DNA from: Halomonas beimenensis
GTDB taxonomy: Bacteria; Pseudomonadota; Gammaproteobacteria; Pseudomonadales; Halomonadaceae
Assembly: GCF_002549795.1 (NCBI RefSeq)
Contig: NZ_CP021435.1
Coordinates: 2,790,001 to 2,854,000, forward strand
Length of the DNA: 64,000 bases
Direction of reading: 5' to 3'
A program made the translations under genes and the position numbers. Positions 25,960 to 34,770 of the stretch are shown here, one piece after another (positions within the stretch are counted from its first letter, which is position 1; every line of letters begins with the position of its first letter). The notes under the pieces are model-generated. The model ran no database searches. It had not been told where the DNA came from and saw only the letters and a program-made list of their open reading frames with translations.

Positions 25960-28445
25960 ACGAGCCCCAGTTGATCATCATCGGTAACGGCATGGTCGGC
26001 CATCATCTGGTCGAGCAACTCATCGAACGCGGCGCCACCGCCCAGTACCGCATCACGGTGTTCGGGGAAGAGCGCCATCGCGCCTACGACCGCGTCCACC
26101 TGTCCGAGTACTTCGCCGGCCGGGACGCCCAGTCGCTGGCCCTGTGCGACGCCGACTTCTACGCCACGAACGGCGTCGAGCTGCGTCTTCACGAGGCGGT
26201 GACCGCCATCGACCGCGACAGGGCCGAGGTAGTCACCGACCAGGGGCGCTACCCCTATGACCGGCTGGTGCTGGCCACCGGCTCCTACCCCTTCGTGCCG
26301 CCGATTCCCGGCCACGAGCGCGACAACTGCCTGGTCTACCGCACCCTGGACGACCTGGACGCCATCCGTGCGGCGGCCGAGAACGCCACCACCGGGGTGG
26401 TGGTCGGTGGCGGCCTGCTGGGCCTCGAGGCGGCCAACGCCCTGCGCGGCCTCGAGCTCGACACCGCCGTGGTCGAGTTCGCCCCGCGGCTGATGCCGAT
26501 GCAGGTCGACGCCGAGGGCGGCGAACTGCTGCGCGAGAAGATCGAGTCCCTGGGCGTGCAGGTGCTCACCGACCGTGCTACCCAGCGCATCGAGGACGGC
26601 GAGGCCAGCTTCCATCGCATGGTGTTCCAGGACGACAAGGTGCTGGAGACCGACCTGATCGTGTTCTCCGCCGGCATTCGCCCCCGCGACGAGCTGGCCC
26701 GCGACTGCGCCCTGGAGATGGGCGAGCGCGGCGGCGTGGTGATCGACGACCGCTGCCTGACCAGCGACCCGGCGATCCTGGCCGTCGGCGAGGTGGCGCT
26801 GTGGAACGACAGCATCTTCGGCCTGGTGGCCCCGGGCTACCGGATGGCCAAGGCCGCCGCCGATACCCTGTGTGGAGGCGAGACCACCTTCACCGGTGCC
26901 GACATGAGCACCAAGCTCAAGCTGCTCGGCGTCGACGTGGGCGCCATCGGCGACGCCCACGGCAACCGAAACCCGAGTGCGCGGACCTTCCGCTACCTGG
27001 ACGAGATCAAGCAGGAGTATCGCAAGCTGGTGGTCTCCGGCGACGGCAGGAAGCTGCTCGGCGCCATGCTGGTGGGCGACAACGCCACCTACGACACCCT
27101 GATGCAGTACTACGCCAACGGCCTGGAGCTGCCCGAGGATCCGGCCTCGCTGATCCTGCCCTCCACCGAGGGCGCGCCGACGCTGGGCGCGGACGCCCTG
27201 CCCGACGGCGCCACCATCTGCTCGTGCCACAACGTCACCAAGGGCGCGATCTGCGCGACCCTCGATGCCGGCGCCACCGACCTGGGGGCCGTCAAGGCCG
27301 AGACCAAGGCGAGCACCGGTTGCGGCGGCTGCGCGGCGCTGCTCAAGAGCGTGGTCGACCATGAGCTCGAGGCCCGCGGTGTGGAGGTCGACCAGTCGAT
27401 CTGCGAGCACTTCGCCCACACCCGCCAGGAGCTCTACGACATCGTCCGCGTCGAGGGCATCAAGACCTTCGGCGAGCTGATCGACCGCCACGGCCACGGC
27501 CTGGGCTGCGACATCTGCAAGCCGGCGGTGGCCTCGATCCTGGCCTCCTGCTTCAACGAGCCGATCACCGACGCCGCGCACATCCCGCTGCAGGACACCA
27601 ACGACACCTTCATGGCCAACATGCAGAAGAACGGCACCTACTCGGTGGTGCCACGTGTCCCCGGCGGCGAGATCACCCCGGACAGGCTGGTGGTGCTCGG
27701 CCGGGTCGCCCAGAAGTACGGCCTCTACACCAAGGTCACCGGCGGCCAGCGCATCGACCTCTTCGGCGCCCGCCTCGAGGACCTGCCCGACATCTGGGGC
27801 GAGCTGATCGAGGCCGGCTTCGAGACCGGCCACGCCTACGGCAAGTCGGTGCGCACCGTGAAGTCCTGCGTGGGCAGCACCTGGTGCCGCTACGGGGTGG
27901 CCGACAGCGTGGGCATGGCGATCCGGCTCGAGCACCGCTACAAGGGCCTGCGCTCGCCGCACAAGCTCAAGTTCGCGGTCTCCGGCTGCACCCGCGAGTG
28001 CGCCGAGGCCCAGAGCAAGGACGTCGGCGTGATCGCCACCGAGCACGGCTGGAACCTCTACGTCTGCGGCAACGGCGGCATGCGCCCGCGCCACGCCGAG
28101 CTGCTGGCCACCGACCTGGACGACGCGCAGCTGATCCAGGCCATCGATCGCTTCCTGATGTTCTACGTGCGCACCGCCGACCGGTTGCAGCGCACCTCGG
28201 TGTGGCGCGAGAACCTGGAGGGCGGCCTGGACTACCTCAGGGAGGTGGTGCTCGAGGATAGCCTGGGAATCGGCGACGAGCTCGAGGCGCAGATGCGCAC
28301 CGTCATCGACGCCTACGAGTGCGAGTGGGCGGGTGCCCTGAACGACCCGGAGAAGCTCAAGCGCTTCCGCAGCTTCGTCAACGACGCGCGTCCCGACCCG
28401 GACATCATAGTGACCGAGGAGCGCGGCCAGCTCCGGCCTGCGTAA
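25956..28445 (+). CDS. nirB: NADH-dependent nitrite reductase, large subunit
   Basis: An 829-residue cytoplasmic enzyme reducing nitrite to ammonium with six electrons. Domains in order are: FAD/NAD(P) reductase, about 1-400, with IIIGNGMVGHHL and VVGGGLLGLEAAN; BFD-type [2Fe-2S] domain, about 422-470, with CSCHNVTKG and TGCGGC; and the ferredoxin-like and siroheme/[4Fe-4S] domains, about 550-790. The siroheme cluster cysteines appear as CVGSTWC near 638 and CTRECAEAQ near 677. Another short cysteine pair (GCDICKP) lies near 518. It starts inside the stop of the preceding reductase gene, so the two are translated together, and it is separated from nirD by a repeat-bearing gap of 271 bases. 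Confidence 0.94.
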   Translation: MNEPQLIIIGNGMVGHHLVEQLIERGATAQYRITVFGEERHRAYDRVHLSEYFAGRDAQSLALCDADFYATNGVELRLHEAVTAIDRDRAEVVTDQGRYPYDRLVLATGSYPFVPPIPGHERDNCLVYRTLDDLDAIRAAAENATTGVVVGGGLLGLEAANALRGLELDTAVVEFAPRLMPMQVDAEGGELLREKIESLGVQVLTDRATQRIEDGEASFHRMVFQDDKVLETDLIVFSAGIRPRDELARDCALEMGERGGVVIDDRCLTSDPAILAVGEVALWNDSIFGLVAPGYRMAKAAADTLCGGETTFTGADMSTKLKLLGVDVGAIGDAHGNRNPSARTFRYLDEIKQEYRKLVVSGDGRKLLGAMLVGDNATYDTLMQYYANGLELPEDPASLILPSTEGAPTLGADALPDGATICSCHNVTKGAICATLDAGATDLGAVKAETKASTGCGGCAALLKSVVDHELEARGVEVDQSICEHFAHTRQELYDIVRVEGIKTFGELIDRHGHGLGCDICKPAVASILASCFNEPITDAAHIPLQDTNDTFMANMQKNGTYSVVPRVPGGEITPDRLVVLGRVAQKYGLYTKVTGGQRIDLFGARLEDLPDIWGELIEAGFETGHAYGKSVRTVKSCVGSTWCRYGVADSVGMAIRLEHRYKGLRSPHKLKFAVSGCTRECAEAQSKDVGVIATEHGWNLYVCGNGGMRPRHAELLATDLDDAQLIQAIDRFLMFYVRTADRLQRTSVWRENLEGGLDYLREVVLEDSLGIGDELEAQMRTVIDAYECEWAGALNDPEKLKRFRSFVNDARPDPDIIVTEERGQLRPA

Positions 28446-28498
28446 GGAAATGGCTGCGCGAGCGCACCCGACAGACCAGGCCGACGGCGTCTGCGTCA

Positions 28499-28530
28499 CG
28501 TCGGATGCGCCTTCGGCTTATCCGACCTAC
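28499..28530. repeat. REP-like palindrome between nirB and nirD
   Basis: CGTCGGATGCGCC-TTCG-GCTTATCCGACC is an imperfect palindrome (arms GTCGGAT / ATCCGAC, inner GCC-TTC-GGC). It resembles the REP sequences found many times in enterobacterial and pseudomonad intergenic regions. Confidence 0.65.
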
Positions 28531-28563
28531 AAGCTACCCGCCACAGGAAAGTCGACACGAGTC

Positions 28564-28658
28564 GTGGGAGCGCAGCTTGCTGCGCGATGGGCGAGCATCC
28601 CCCGGGTCTGGCCCCAGGTAGCCGCCAACCGCCATCGCGATCTAAAGATCGCTCCCAC
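28564..28658. repeat. Inverted pair of REP-like elements between nirB and nirD
   Basis: The unit GTGGGAGCGCAGCTTGCTGC with CGCGATGG at 28564-28590 recurs inverted as CCATCGCGATC and GATCGCTCCCAC at 28632-28658. The arms are in BIME-like head-to-head order with about 40 unique bases between. The outer GTGGGAGCG/CGCTCCCAC arms are the hallmark of Pseudomonas-type REP sequences. Together with the neighbouring palindrome it fills most of the nirB-nirD gap. Confidence 0.72.
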
Positions 28659-28716
28659 CTTTCTTCGGCAGGCCCTGGAGCCCTGACCCAGCCACCCACA
28701 AGCCAAGGAGTGTTCC

Positions 28717-29091
28717 ATGACTAACGCAACCGCAGCAGCCCCGACCACGACCGCGACCTGGCAGCCCCTGTGCTCGCGGGACGACCTGGTTCCCCATTCC
28801 GGCGTCGCCGCCTGGCTCGAGACCGCCGATGGCCCGGCCCAGGTGGCGCTCTTCTACCTGCCCGGCCAGGACACCGAGCTCTACGCCCTGGACCACCGCG
28901 ACCCCTTCGCCGGCGCCAACGTCATCGCCCGCGGCATCGTCGGCGACCTGGACGGCGAGCCGGTGGTGGCCTCGCCGCTCTACAAGCAGCACTTTCGGCT
29001 CCGCGACGGCCGCTGCCTCGAGGACGAGACGGTGCACCTGCGTACCTGGACGGTCCGCTTCGACGACGACCGGGTCATGATCCTGGCCTGA
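28717..29091 (+). CDS. nirD: NADH-dependent nitrite reductase, small subunit
   Basis: A 124-residue protein with the Rieske-like NirD fold. It has HSGVAAWLE near residue 27, FYLPGQDTELYALDHRDPFAGANVIARG in the middle, and PLYKQHFRLRDGRCLEDE, all typical of NirD, and it lacks the Rieske cysteine/histidine cluster ligands, as expected. It associates with NirB. AAGGAG lies about eight bases before the ATG at 28717. It probably belongs to the same transcript as nirB despite the 271-base gap filled with REP-type repeats, which may stabilise or partition the mRNA. Confidence 0.92.
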   Translation: MTNATAAAPTTTATWQPLCSRDDLVPHSGVAAWLETADGPAQVALFYLPGQDTELYALDHRDPFAGANVIARGIVGDLDGEPVVASPLYKQHFRLRDGRCLEDETVHLRTWTVRFDDDRVMILA

Positions 29092-29331
29092 GCGCCTCAG
29101 GGAAGGCGTTGCGTTGGTGGCCCGAATTGTGCAGTACGGCACAGTTGGGCCATGCTTGAAGCCGAGTGGCAAATATTGCGGTCACATGAAAACGGGAGGT
29201 GCGCACGACTAGAAACCGTCAGGCCGGCACGTCACGCCCTGTCATGGATCTGACATCCCGCGCTGACAGTGTCGACATCGAGGCGTCATCTTACTGACGC
29301 CGTTCCGGTGACAATCAGGAGAGCTGCGCCG

Positions 29332-30747
29332 ATGGTACGCATCGACAAGAAGGCCACCCGGCTTTACGTGCTGGACACCAACGTCCTGATCCACGACCCC
29401 GCCGCCCTCTATCAGTTCGATGAGCACGAAGTGGTGATCCCCATGACCGTGCTCGAGGAGCTCGACAAGCACAAGAACGGCATCCGCGAAATCGCCCGTA
29501 CCGCCCGGCAAGTCAGCCGGACCCTGTCGGACCTCACCGCCAACGTCGACCTCGGCCAGATCCGCGATGGCATTCCCATCCCCCGGCTGTCCGGCTCCGA
29601 GGGCCGGCTACGCCTGCTGTGCTACGACGACCTGTCGATGCCGGAGCACCTGGAGGACAGCCCCGACAACCGCCTGCTGGCCGAGACCTGCCGGCTGCGC
29701 GACGAACGCCCCGATGCCTCGGTGATCCTGGTCACCAAGGACATCAACCTGCGGGTCAAGGCCGCGGCCCTGGGCGTGCCGGTGGAGGACTATCTCACCG
29801 ACCGCGCCTTCGACGACACCGACGCCATGATCGGCGGCGCCCGGATCTATCCCGAGGCAGGGGGGGACGGCAGCGGCCTGTGGGAAAGCCTCAAGGTCGA
29901 GGTGAAGGTCGAGCGCGAGGACGGCGGCCAGGTGATCTATCGCCTCGCCGGCGAGATCCCGGGCGACTGGCACCTGGGCATGCTGGTGTCCGACAGCGAC
30001 GACGGGGCCAGCTTCGAGGCGGTGATCCGCGATCTCGGCCCCCGCCACGCCGCGCTGGAACTGCTCACCAACTACCGCCACGGCGCCAGCGTCTGGGGCG
30101 TGCACGCCCACGACAGCCGGCAGAACTTCACCCTGAACCTGCTGATGGACGACGACATCGACCTGGTCACCATCGCCGGCAGCGCCGGTACCGGCAAGAC
30201 CTTCATGACGCTCGCCGCGGCCTTCCAGCAGACGCTGGACGCCAAGCGCTTCGAGCGGGTGGTGTTCACCCGGGCGCCGATCTCGATGAGCGAGGACATC
30301 GGCTACCTGCCCGGCACCGAGGAGGAGAAGATGTCGCCCTGGATGGGCGCCTTCCACGACAACATGGACAACCTGCTGCGCGACGAGCATGACGGCAGCA
30401 CCAGCTGGGACCAGGAGGCCACCCGCCAGCTGCTCGGCTCCCGGGTGCAGATCCGTGCCCCCGGCTTCATGCGCGGGCGCACCCTCAACGACACCTTCCT
30501 GATCATCGACGAGGCCCAGAACTTCACGCCCAAGCAGCTCAAGTCCCTGATCACCCGGGCCGGACGCAACACCAAGATCGTCTGCCTGGGGAACGTGGGA
30601 CAGATCGACACCCCCTACCTCACCGCCAACACCTGCGGCATGGCGGCGGTGGTGCAGCACTTCCGCGACTGGCCCCACGCCGGCCATGTCACCCTGAAGA
30701 GCGTGGAACGCTCGCGCCTGGCACTGGCCGGCGAGGAACTGCTCTGA
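29332..30747 (+). CDS. PIN and PhoH domain ATPase
   Basis: A 471-residue protein of the PhoH2 type. An N-terminal PIN nuclease domain, residues about 10-150, has the acidic DTNVLIHDP and later TKDINLRVKA and TDRAFDDTD. The C-terminal PhoH ATPase domain has Walker A AGSAGTGKT near residue 282 and Walker B FLIIDEAQN. PhoH2 proteins have been shown in other bacteria to be RNA helicase/nucleases. The start at 29332 (MVRIDKKATRLYVLDTN) is supported by AGGAGAG eight bases upstream; the longer in-frame reading begins in noncoding sequence. The gene stands alone, ending at a very strong hairpin. Confidence 0.9.
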   Translation: MVRIDKKATRLYVLDTNVLIHDPAALYQFDEHEVVIPMTVLEELDKHKNGIREIARTARQVSRTLSDLTANVDLGQIRDGIPIPRLSGSEGRLRLLCYDDLSMPEHLEDSPDNRLLAETCRLRDERPDASVILVTKDINLRVKAAALGVPVEDYLTDRAFDDTDAMIGGARIYPEAGGDGSGLWESLKVEVKVEREDGGQVIYRLAGEIPGDWHLGMLVSDSDDGASFEAVIRDLGPRHAALELLTNYRHGASVWGVHAHDSRQNFTLNLLMDDDIDLVTIAGSAGTGKTFMTLAAAFQQTLDAKRFERVVFTRAPISMSEDIGYLPGTEEEKMSPWMGAFHDNMDNLLRDEHDGSTSWDQEATRQLLGSRVQIRAPGFMRGRTLNDTFLIIDEAQNFTPKQLKSLITRAGRNTKIVCLGNVGQIDTPYLTANTCGMAAVVQHFRDWPHAGHVTLKSVERSRLALAGEELL

Positions 30748-30775
30748 GCGTCACCGGAGCCTGATCCTGGACGGC

Positions 30776-30805
30776 ACGGGCCGGCACCGAAAGGTGCCGG
30801 CCCGT
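30776..30805. terminator. Strong terminator hairpin after the PhoH gene
   Basis: A 13-bp perfect stem ACGGGCCGGCACC / GGTGCCGGCCCGT closed by a GAAA tetraloop lies between convergent genes (PhoH and the zinc-ribbon gene). It could end transcription from both sides although no T run follows. Confidence 0.8.
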
Positions 30806-30823
30806 CAGCATTCCACCCCGCTC

Positions 30824-31042
30824 TCAGGGGCCGCGGTTGACCGCCTTCTCGATCAGCGCCTCGCTCTCGCTGCCAGGGCCCTGACGCAGCACCGTCTGGG
30901 CCTCGTGGTAGAGGCAGACGAAGCGCTGGCAGGAGGCGCAGTGGACCTGGTCGTCGGGGTTCTTGATGCTGGAGACGCGCATCAGGTGGCTCCCGCAGTT
31001 GGGGCAGGCCACGGGCAGACGGAAATCCTCGGACAATGTCAT
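30824..31042 (-). CDS. Small zinc-ribbon protein
   Basis: A 72-residue protein with two CxxC pairs, VACPNCG near residue 14 and VHCASCQ near 35, in the spacing of a zinc ribbon, followed by a C-terminal helical stretch rich in charged residues. Function unknown; such small proteins often bind nucleic acid or partner proteins. The ATG at 31042 (MTLSEDFRLPVACPNC) is preceded by AAGGAGAAGTCG, a strong ribosome binding site. It lies downstream of, and in the same direction as, the diguanylate cyclase gene, with a 74-base gap. Confidence 0.7.
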   Translation of the reverse strand: MTLSEDFRLPVACPNCGSHLMRVSSIKNPDDQVHCASCQRFVCLYHEAQTVLRQGPGSESEALIEKAVNRGP

Positions 31043-31116
31043 CGACTTCTCCTTCGTTGGGGATACATCCCCCCCTATCCTGAACCAAGGCGGCTCCTCC
31101 CCGCCAGTCGGCCGCC

Positions 31117-32427
31117 TCACACCACCGGCGACGGTCCGACGACCCGGTTCCGGCCCTCGTGCTTGGCCCGATAGAGGGCCCGGTCGGCCCGGCCGAGCAC
31201 CTCGTTCAGGTCGCCGTCCGGCTCGAGGAAGGCCAGCCCCAGGCTCACCGTGATGTGCAGCGTCTCGCCGCCCAGGGCGAGTTCGGTTTCGGCCACCCGG
31301 CGACGCAGTCGCTCGAAGACCCGCCAGGCCTCCTCGGGGTCGCCGTCCGCGAGCATGATGGCGAACTCCTCGCCGCCGAGGCGGGCGATGAGATCATAGG
31401 GGCGCAGGCAATCGCGGCAGGTGCGCGCGAAGCACTGCAGGGCGATGTCCCCGGCGGCGTGGCCGTGGGTATCGTTCAATGCCTTGAAGTGATCGAGATC
31501 GAGCATGGCGACCGCCACGCGCTGGTGATGGCGGGCGGCATAGGCCAACACCGCACGGCCGTTGGCGAAGAAGCCGCGACGATTGAGCAACCCGGTGAGC
31601 ATGTCGGTGGTGACCAGCGCCCGGGTGCGCGACTCCTCCTCCTTGCGTTGGGTGATGTCCTGCAGCCAGCCGTCCCACAGGGTCACGCCCTGCCTCCCCC
31701 GCCGCACCCGGGCGCGAATCTCCAGCCAGCGTTCGCCCTGCGGGAGCGTCAGGCGCACGTCCTGCTCCCAGGGCGTCAGGCCAACCGCCGAGCGAGCCAG
31801 GGTGGTCGTCAGCGCGCGACGATCTGCGTCCGGCATCCGCGCGAACAGGGCCTCCGGGGACGCCTGGAGCGTCTCCGGGGTGAGACCGCAGAGTTCCCGG
31901 ATGCCGTCGCTCACGTACTCGAAGCCCAGTTCTCCCCGAGGCGTCTGGCGCAACCGGAAGAGCGCGCCGGGCAGCCGGGCCAGGCCGGCCTCGAGGTCGG
32001 CGAGACGTTCCCGGTCGACCCGGGCCCGGGCGACCAGGTCGTCCACGTCATGCAGGACCACCAGCAACCGGGGCGGGCCCTCGCCTCCCGCCAGCGGGCG
32101 GATGACGACGTCCTGGTAACGCAGGTCGCCGTCGGCCCGGCGACAGCGTACCGCCCCCCGCCAGGGGCGACCCTGGGCGAGGCAGGCGGCCATCCCCCGC
32201 GCCAGCTCCCCCCTCAACGGGTCTTCGTCGAGCCCGGAGAGACGCGTCCCCACCAGGTCACTCGCCGCCTGGCCGAGGTGCGCTTCGGCGCCCGGGCTGA
32301 GGCGCAATACCACGCCATCGGCATCCGCCAGCAGGGCGGCGCCGGGGAAGTGTTCGAAGAGGGCGTCGGACAGCGAGACGTCCCGAGGGACACGTCGACG
32401 TCGCCACCGGTCCCGAATCCATGTCAT
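31117..32427 (-). CDS. PAS-GGDEF diguanylate cyclase
   Basis: A 436-residue protein without membrane segments. Two PAS-like sensor domains occupy about 20-130 and 150-260, the second ending in GWLQDITQRKEEE. A GGDEF domain follows from about 270 to 430. The active site reads GGEEF near residue 350 and the inhibitory RxxD site (RPYD) is present five residues before it, so it should make cyclic di-GMP and be feedback-inhibited. The ligand of the PAS domains is unknown. ATG 32427 (MTWIRDRW) is preferred to 32436 because it has better spacing from AAGG. It has an unusually arginine-rich N-terminus. Confidence 0.88.
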   Translation of the reverse strand: MTWIRDRWRRRRVPRDVSLSDALFEHFPGAALLADADGVVLRLSPGAEAHLGQAASDLVGTRLSGLDEDPLRGELARGMAACLAQGRPWRGAVRCRRADGDLRYQDVVIRPLAGGEGPPRLLVVLHDVDDLVARARVDRERLADLEAGLARLPGALFRLRQTPRGELGFEYVSDGIRELCGLTPETLQASPEALFARMPDADRRALTTTLARSAVGLTPWEQDVRLTLPQGERWLEIRARVRRGRQGVTLWDGWLQDITQRKEEESRTRALVTTDMLTGLLNRRGFFANGRAVLAYAARHHQRVAVAMLDLDHFKALNDTHGHAAGDIALQCFARTCRDCLRPYDLIARLGGEEFAIMLADGDPEEAWRVFERLRRRVAETELALGGETLHITVSLGLAFLEPDGDLNEVLGRADRALYRAKHEGRNRVVGPSPVV

Positions 32428-32540
32428 ACCCCACATCCTTGGGGTCTCCCTTGCGATCAGAAAGCGACGGTTGCCTTCACCCTAGCCCAGTCCGCCGTGA
32501 CGGACAGGCCCCGAATCGACGCCTGATGGCGATCGACCGG

Positions 32541-33743
32541 TTACAGGCTCAGTCGTGCCGCCACATAGTCGGCATCCTTGTCGCCGCGTCCCGAGAGGTT
32601 GATCAACAGGTGCTGGTCGGGGCCGAGGGTCGGGGCGGTACGCATCGCCCAGGCCACGGCATGGGCGCTCTCCAGGGCCGGAATGATGCCCTCGACCCGG
32701 GACAGGGTCAGGAAGGCATCCAGGCACTCATCGTCGGTGGCGGTCACGTAGTCGACCCGGCCGTGTTCCTTGAGGTAGCTGTGCTGCGGCCCCACCCCGG
32801 GGTAGTCGAGGCCGGAGGCGATGGAGTGCACCGGCAACGGGTTGCCCGCCTCGTCTTCCAACACGTAGCAGGCCATGCCGTGGATCTCGCCGGGCTGGCC
32901 GAGCGTGAGGGTCGCCGAGTGTCGCGGCGTGTCCAGCCCCTCGCCGGCGGGCTCCACGCCCACCAGGCGCACGCCCTCGTCATCGAGGAAGGCGGTGAAC
33001 ATGCCGATGGCGTTGGAGCCGCCGCCCACGCAGGCGGCGACCTGGTCGGGCAGGCGCCCGTGGCGCTCCTGGAACTGTTCCCGAGCCTCGCGGCCGATGA
33101 TCGCCTGGAAGTCTCGCACCATCTTCGGGAAGGGATGCGGCCCCACCACCGAGCCGATGGCATAGAGGAAGTTCCGGGGATCCTTGAGGTACTCCTCGAA
33201 GGCACTGTCCACGGCGTCCTTGAGGGTGGCCGTGCCACGGGTCACCGGCACCAGGCGGGCACCGAGAATCTTCATCTTGGTGACGTTGGGATGTTCCTTC
33301 TCGATGTCCACCTGGCCCATGTGGATCTCGCAGGGGATGCCGACCAGGGCGCAGGCGGTGGCCAGCGCCACGCCGTGCTGGCCGGCGCCGGTCTCGGCGA
33401 TCACCTTGGTCTTGCCCATGAACTTGGCGAGCAGCGCCTCCCCCAGGCAGTGGTTGATCTTGTGGGCGCCGGTGTGGTTCAGGTCCTCGCGCTTGAGGTG
33501 GATCTGGGCCCCGCCCAGCCGCTCGGAGAGCCGCCGGGCGTGGAAGATCGGGCTGGGACGCCCCACGTAGTCGGCGAACAGGCCGGCGAGTTCCTGCTGG
33601 AAGTCGTCGCGGGCGCGAATCTCGTCGTAGGCCTCGGAAATCTCGTCCATCACCCGCTTGAGCTCGGGGGGAATGATCTGGCCGCCGAAGCGACCGAAGT
33701 AGCCGGCGTCATCGGGCAAGGGAGCGAAGGCGGATCGTGTCAT
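32541..33743 (-). CDS. trpB: Tryptophan synthase beta chain, solitary
   Basis: A 400-residue PLP enzyme joining indole and serine to tryptophan. The PLP lysine lies in HTGAHKIN (Lys 95), the phosphate loop is GGGSNAIG near 240, and ETGAGQHG and SGRGDKD are conserved. There is no trpA next to it on either side; the next genes are an unrelated prenyltransferase and a cyclase. Several stretches ([13 protein letters not shown] at the N-terminus, [15 protein letters not shown]) differ from the common trpBA form, so this may be a second, divergent TrpB. It stands in its own transcript; start at 33743 by family N-terminus. Confidence 0.9.
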   Translation of the reverse strand: MTRSAFAPLPDDAGYFGRFGGQIIPPELKRVMDEISEAYDEIRARDDFQQELAGLFADYVGRPSPIFHARRLSERLGGAQIHLKREDLNHTGAHKINHCLGEALLAKFMGKTKVIAETGAGQHGVALATACALVGIPCEIHMGQVDIEKEHPNVTKMKILGARLVPVTRGTATLKDAVDSAFEEYLKDPRNFLYAIGSVVGPHPFPKMVRDFQAIIGREAREQFQERHGRLPDQVAACVGGGSNAIGMFTAFLDDEGVRLVGVEPAGEGLDTPRHSATLTLGQPGEIHGMACYVLEDEAGNPLPVHSIASGLDYPGVGPQHSYLKEHGRVDYVTATDDECLDAFLTLSRVEGIIPALESAHAVAWAMRTAPTLGPDQHLLINLSGRGDKDADYVAARLSL

Positions 33744-33823
33744 GTGGTCTGCTTCCTGCAGTCGGAGGTGTTCAGCGTTGTCCCGACATCATGCCCCGAC
33801 GCCCCCGCCACGTCGAGGCGAGG

Positions 33824-34756
33824 TCAGCCCGCCAGCCACAGCCCCAGCTCGAGCAGCGCCAGGACGCCGAGCTGGAGGGCCACGTTGAGGCCCAGCAAGG
33901 GCACCAGCGCCGGCGTGTCGGGCGCCTCGGGCAACCGCCAGAGCCGGATCACCAGCCAGGCGAGCGCCGGCGCGGGCAGCCAGGCCAGCCAGGCACCGGA
34001 AGGCAGCAGGCCGGCCCCCCAGCCCAGGGGCACCACCAGGAAGGCGGTCACCAGCAGCGCCGCGACCAGCCGAGCGGCCCGTCGGGGGCCCAGCCGAATG
34101 GCGAGATGGTGGCGGCCGACCCGGCGGTCCGCCTCGATGTCGGGCAGCTGGTTGAGCAGCAGCAGGGCGCTGGCCAGCAGGCCGGGCACCAGCGATGCCG
34201 TCAGGGCGACCCAGGAGAACCGGCCGGTGAGCGCCTGGTGGCCGCCGACCACCATCAGCAGGCCGAAGCCCAGGCCCGGGGCGAGCAGGCAAAGCAGCGC
34301 CCGGCGCGTCAGCACGCCCGTGTAGGCCACCACCAGGGCGAGTCCCGGCAGGCCGTAGGCCAGCAGCTCGGGCCCCTGACGCCACAGGAAGCCGGTGCCG
34401 ATGACGACCACCCCGGCCAGGCACCCCAGGCCGGCCCGACGCACCCAGGGCGTGACCTCCGGCCGGGCCGGCAGGGCCCCGCTGCCGCCGGAGAAGGGCG
34501 TGCGCCGGGTCTGGTCATCCAGGCCGCTGGTGTAGTCGTGATGCTCGTTGAGCAGATTCACCGAGGCGTGGGCCAGCAGGGCGGCGAGCAGCACCAGCAG
34601 TGCCTCCCAGGGGGCCACGGCGTGTCCCTCCAGGCGGGCGGTAAGGATCGCCAGGCCCGCACAGAGCGGGGCCAGCACCAGGAAGGGGGGACGCGCACAA
34701 CGCAGGACGGTGCGCCAAGGTGCGGACGGGGCGAGCGCCCCTTCGGCGGCTTCCAT
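33824..34756 (-). CDS. UbiA-family prenyltransferase
   Basis: A 310-residue membrane protein with eight or nine helices. The first aspartate-rich motif is seen as NLLNEHHDYTSGLDD near residues 68-82 and the second as DIEADRRVGR near 203, both characteristic of UbiA/MenA enzymes that attach a polyprenyl chain to an aromatic acceptor. The pattern is closest in style to the 1,4-dihydroxy-2-naphthoate group (MenA), but no other menaquinone genes are near, so the acceptor is uncertain. It is followed after fourteen bases upstream by an esterase gene, and the pair is probably one operon. Confidence 0.78.
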   Translation of the reverse strand: MEAAEGALAPSAPWRTVLRCARPPFLVLAPLCAGLAILTARLEGHAVAPWEALLVLLAALLAHASVNLLNEHHDYTSGLDDQTRRTPFSGGSGALPARPEVTPWVRRAGLGCLAGVVVIGTGFLWRQGPELLAYGLPGLALVVAYTGVLTRRALLCLLAPGLGFGLLMVVGGHQALTGRFSWVALTASLVPGLLASALLLLNQLPDIEADRRVGRHHLAIRLGPRRAARLVAALLVTAFLVVPLGWGAGLLPSGAWLAWLPAPALAWLVIRLWRLPEAPDTPALVPLLGLNVALQLGVLALLELGLWLAG

Positions 34757-34770
34757 GCCGAGGGCTCCCT

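Noticed and set aside
25803..28499. 898-codon minus-strand frame opposite nirB
   Set aside because: Antisense shadow of nirB, whose domains and cluster cysteines are intact on the plus strand.
29118..29133. Sigma-54-like sequence TGGCCCGAATTGTGCA before the PhoH gene
   Set aside because: GG-N10-GC spacing is right, but the TTG next to -12 is shifted and there is no reason from the neighbouring gene to expect nitrogen control, so it is not called as a feature.
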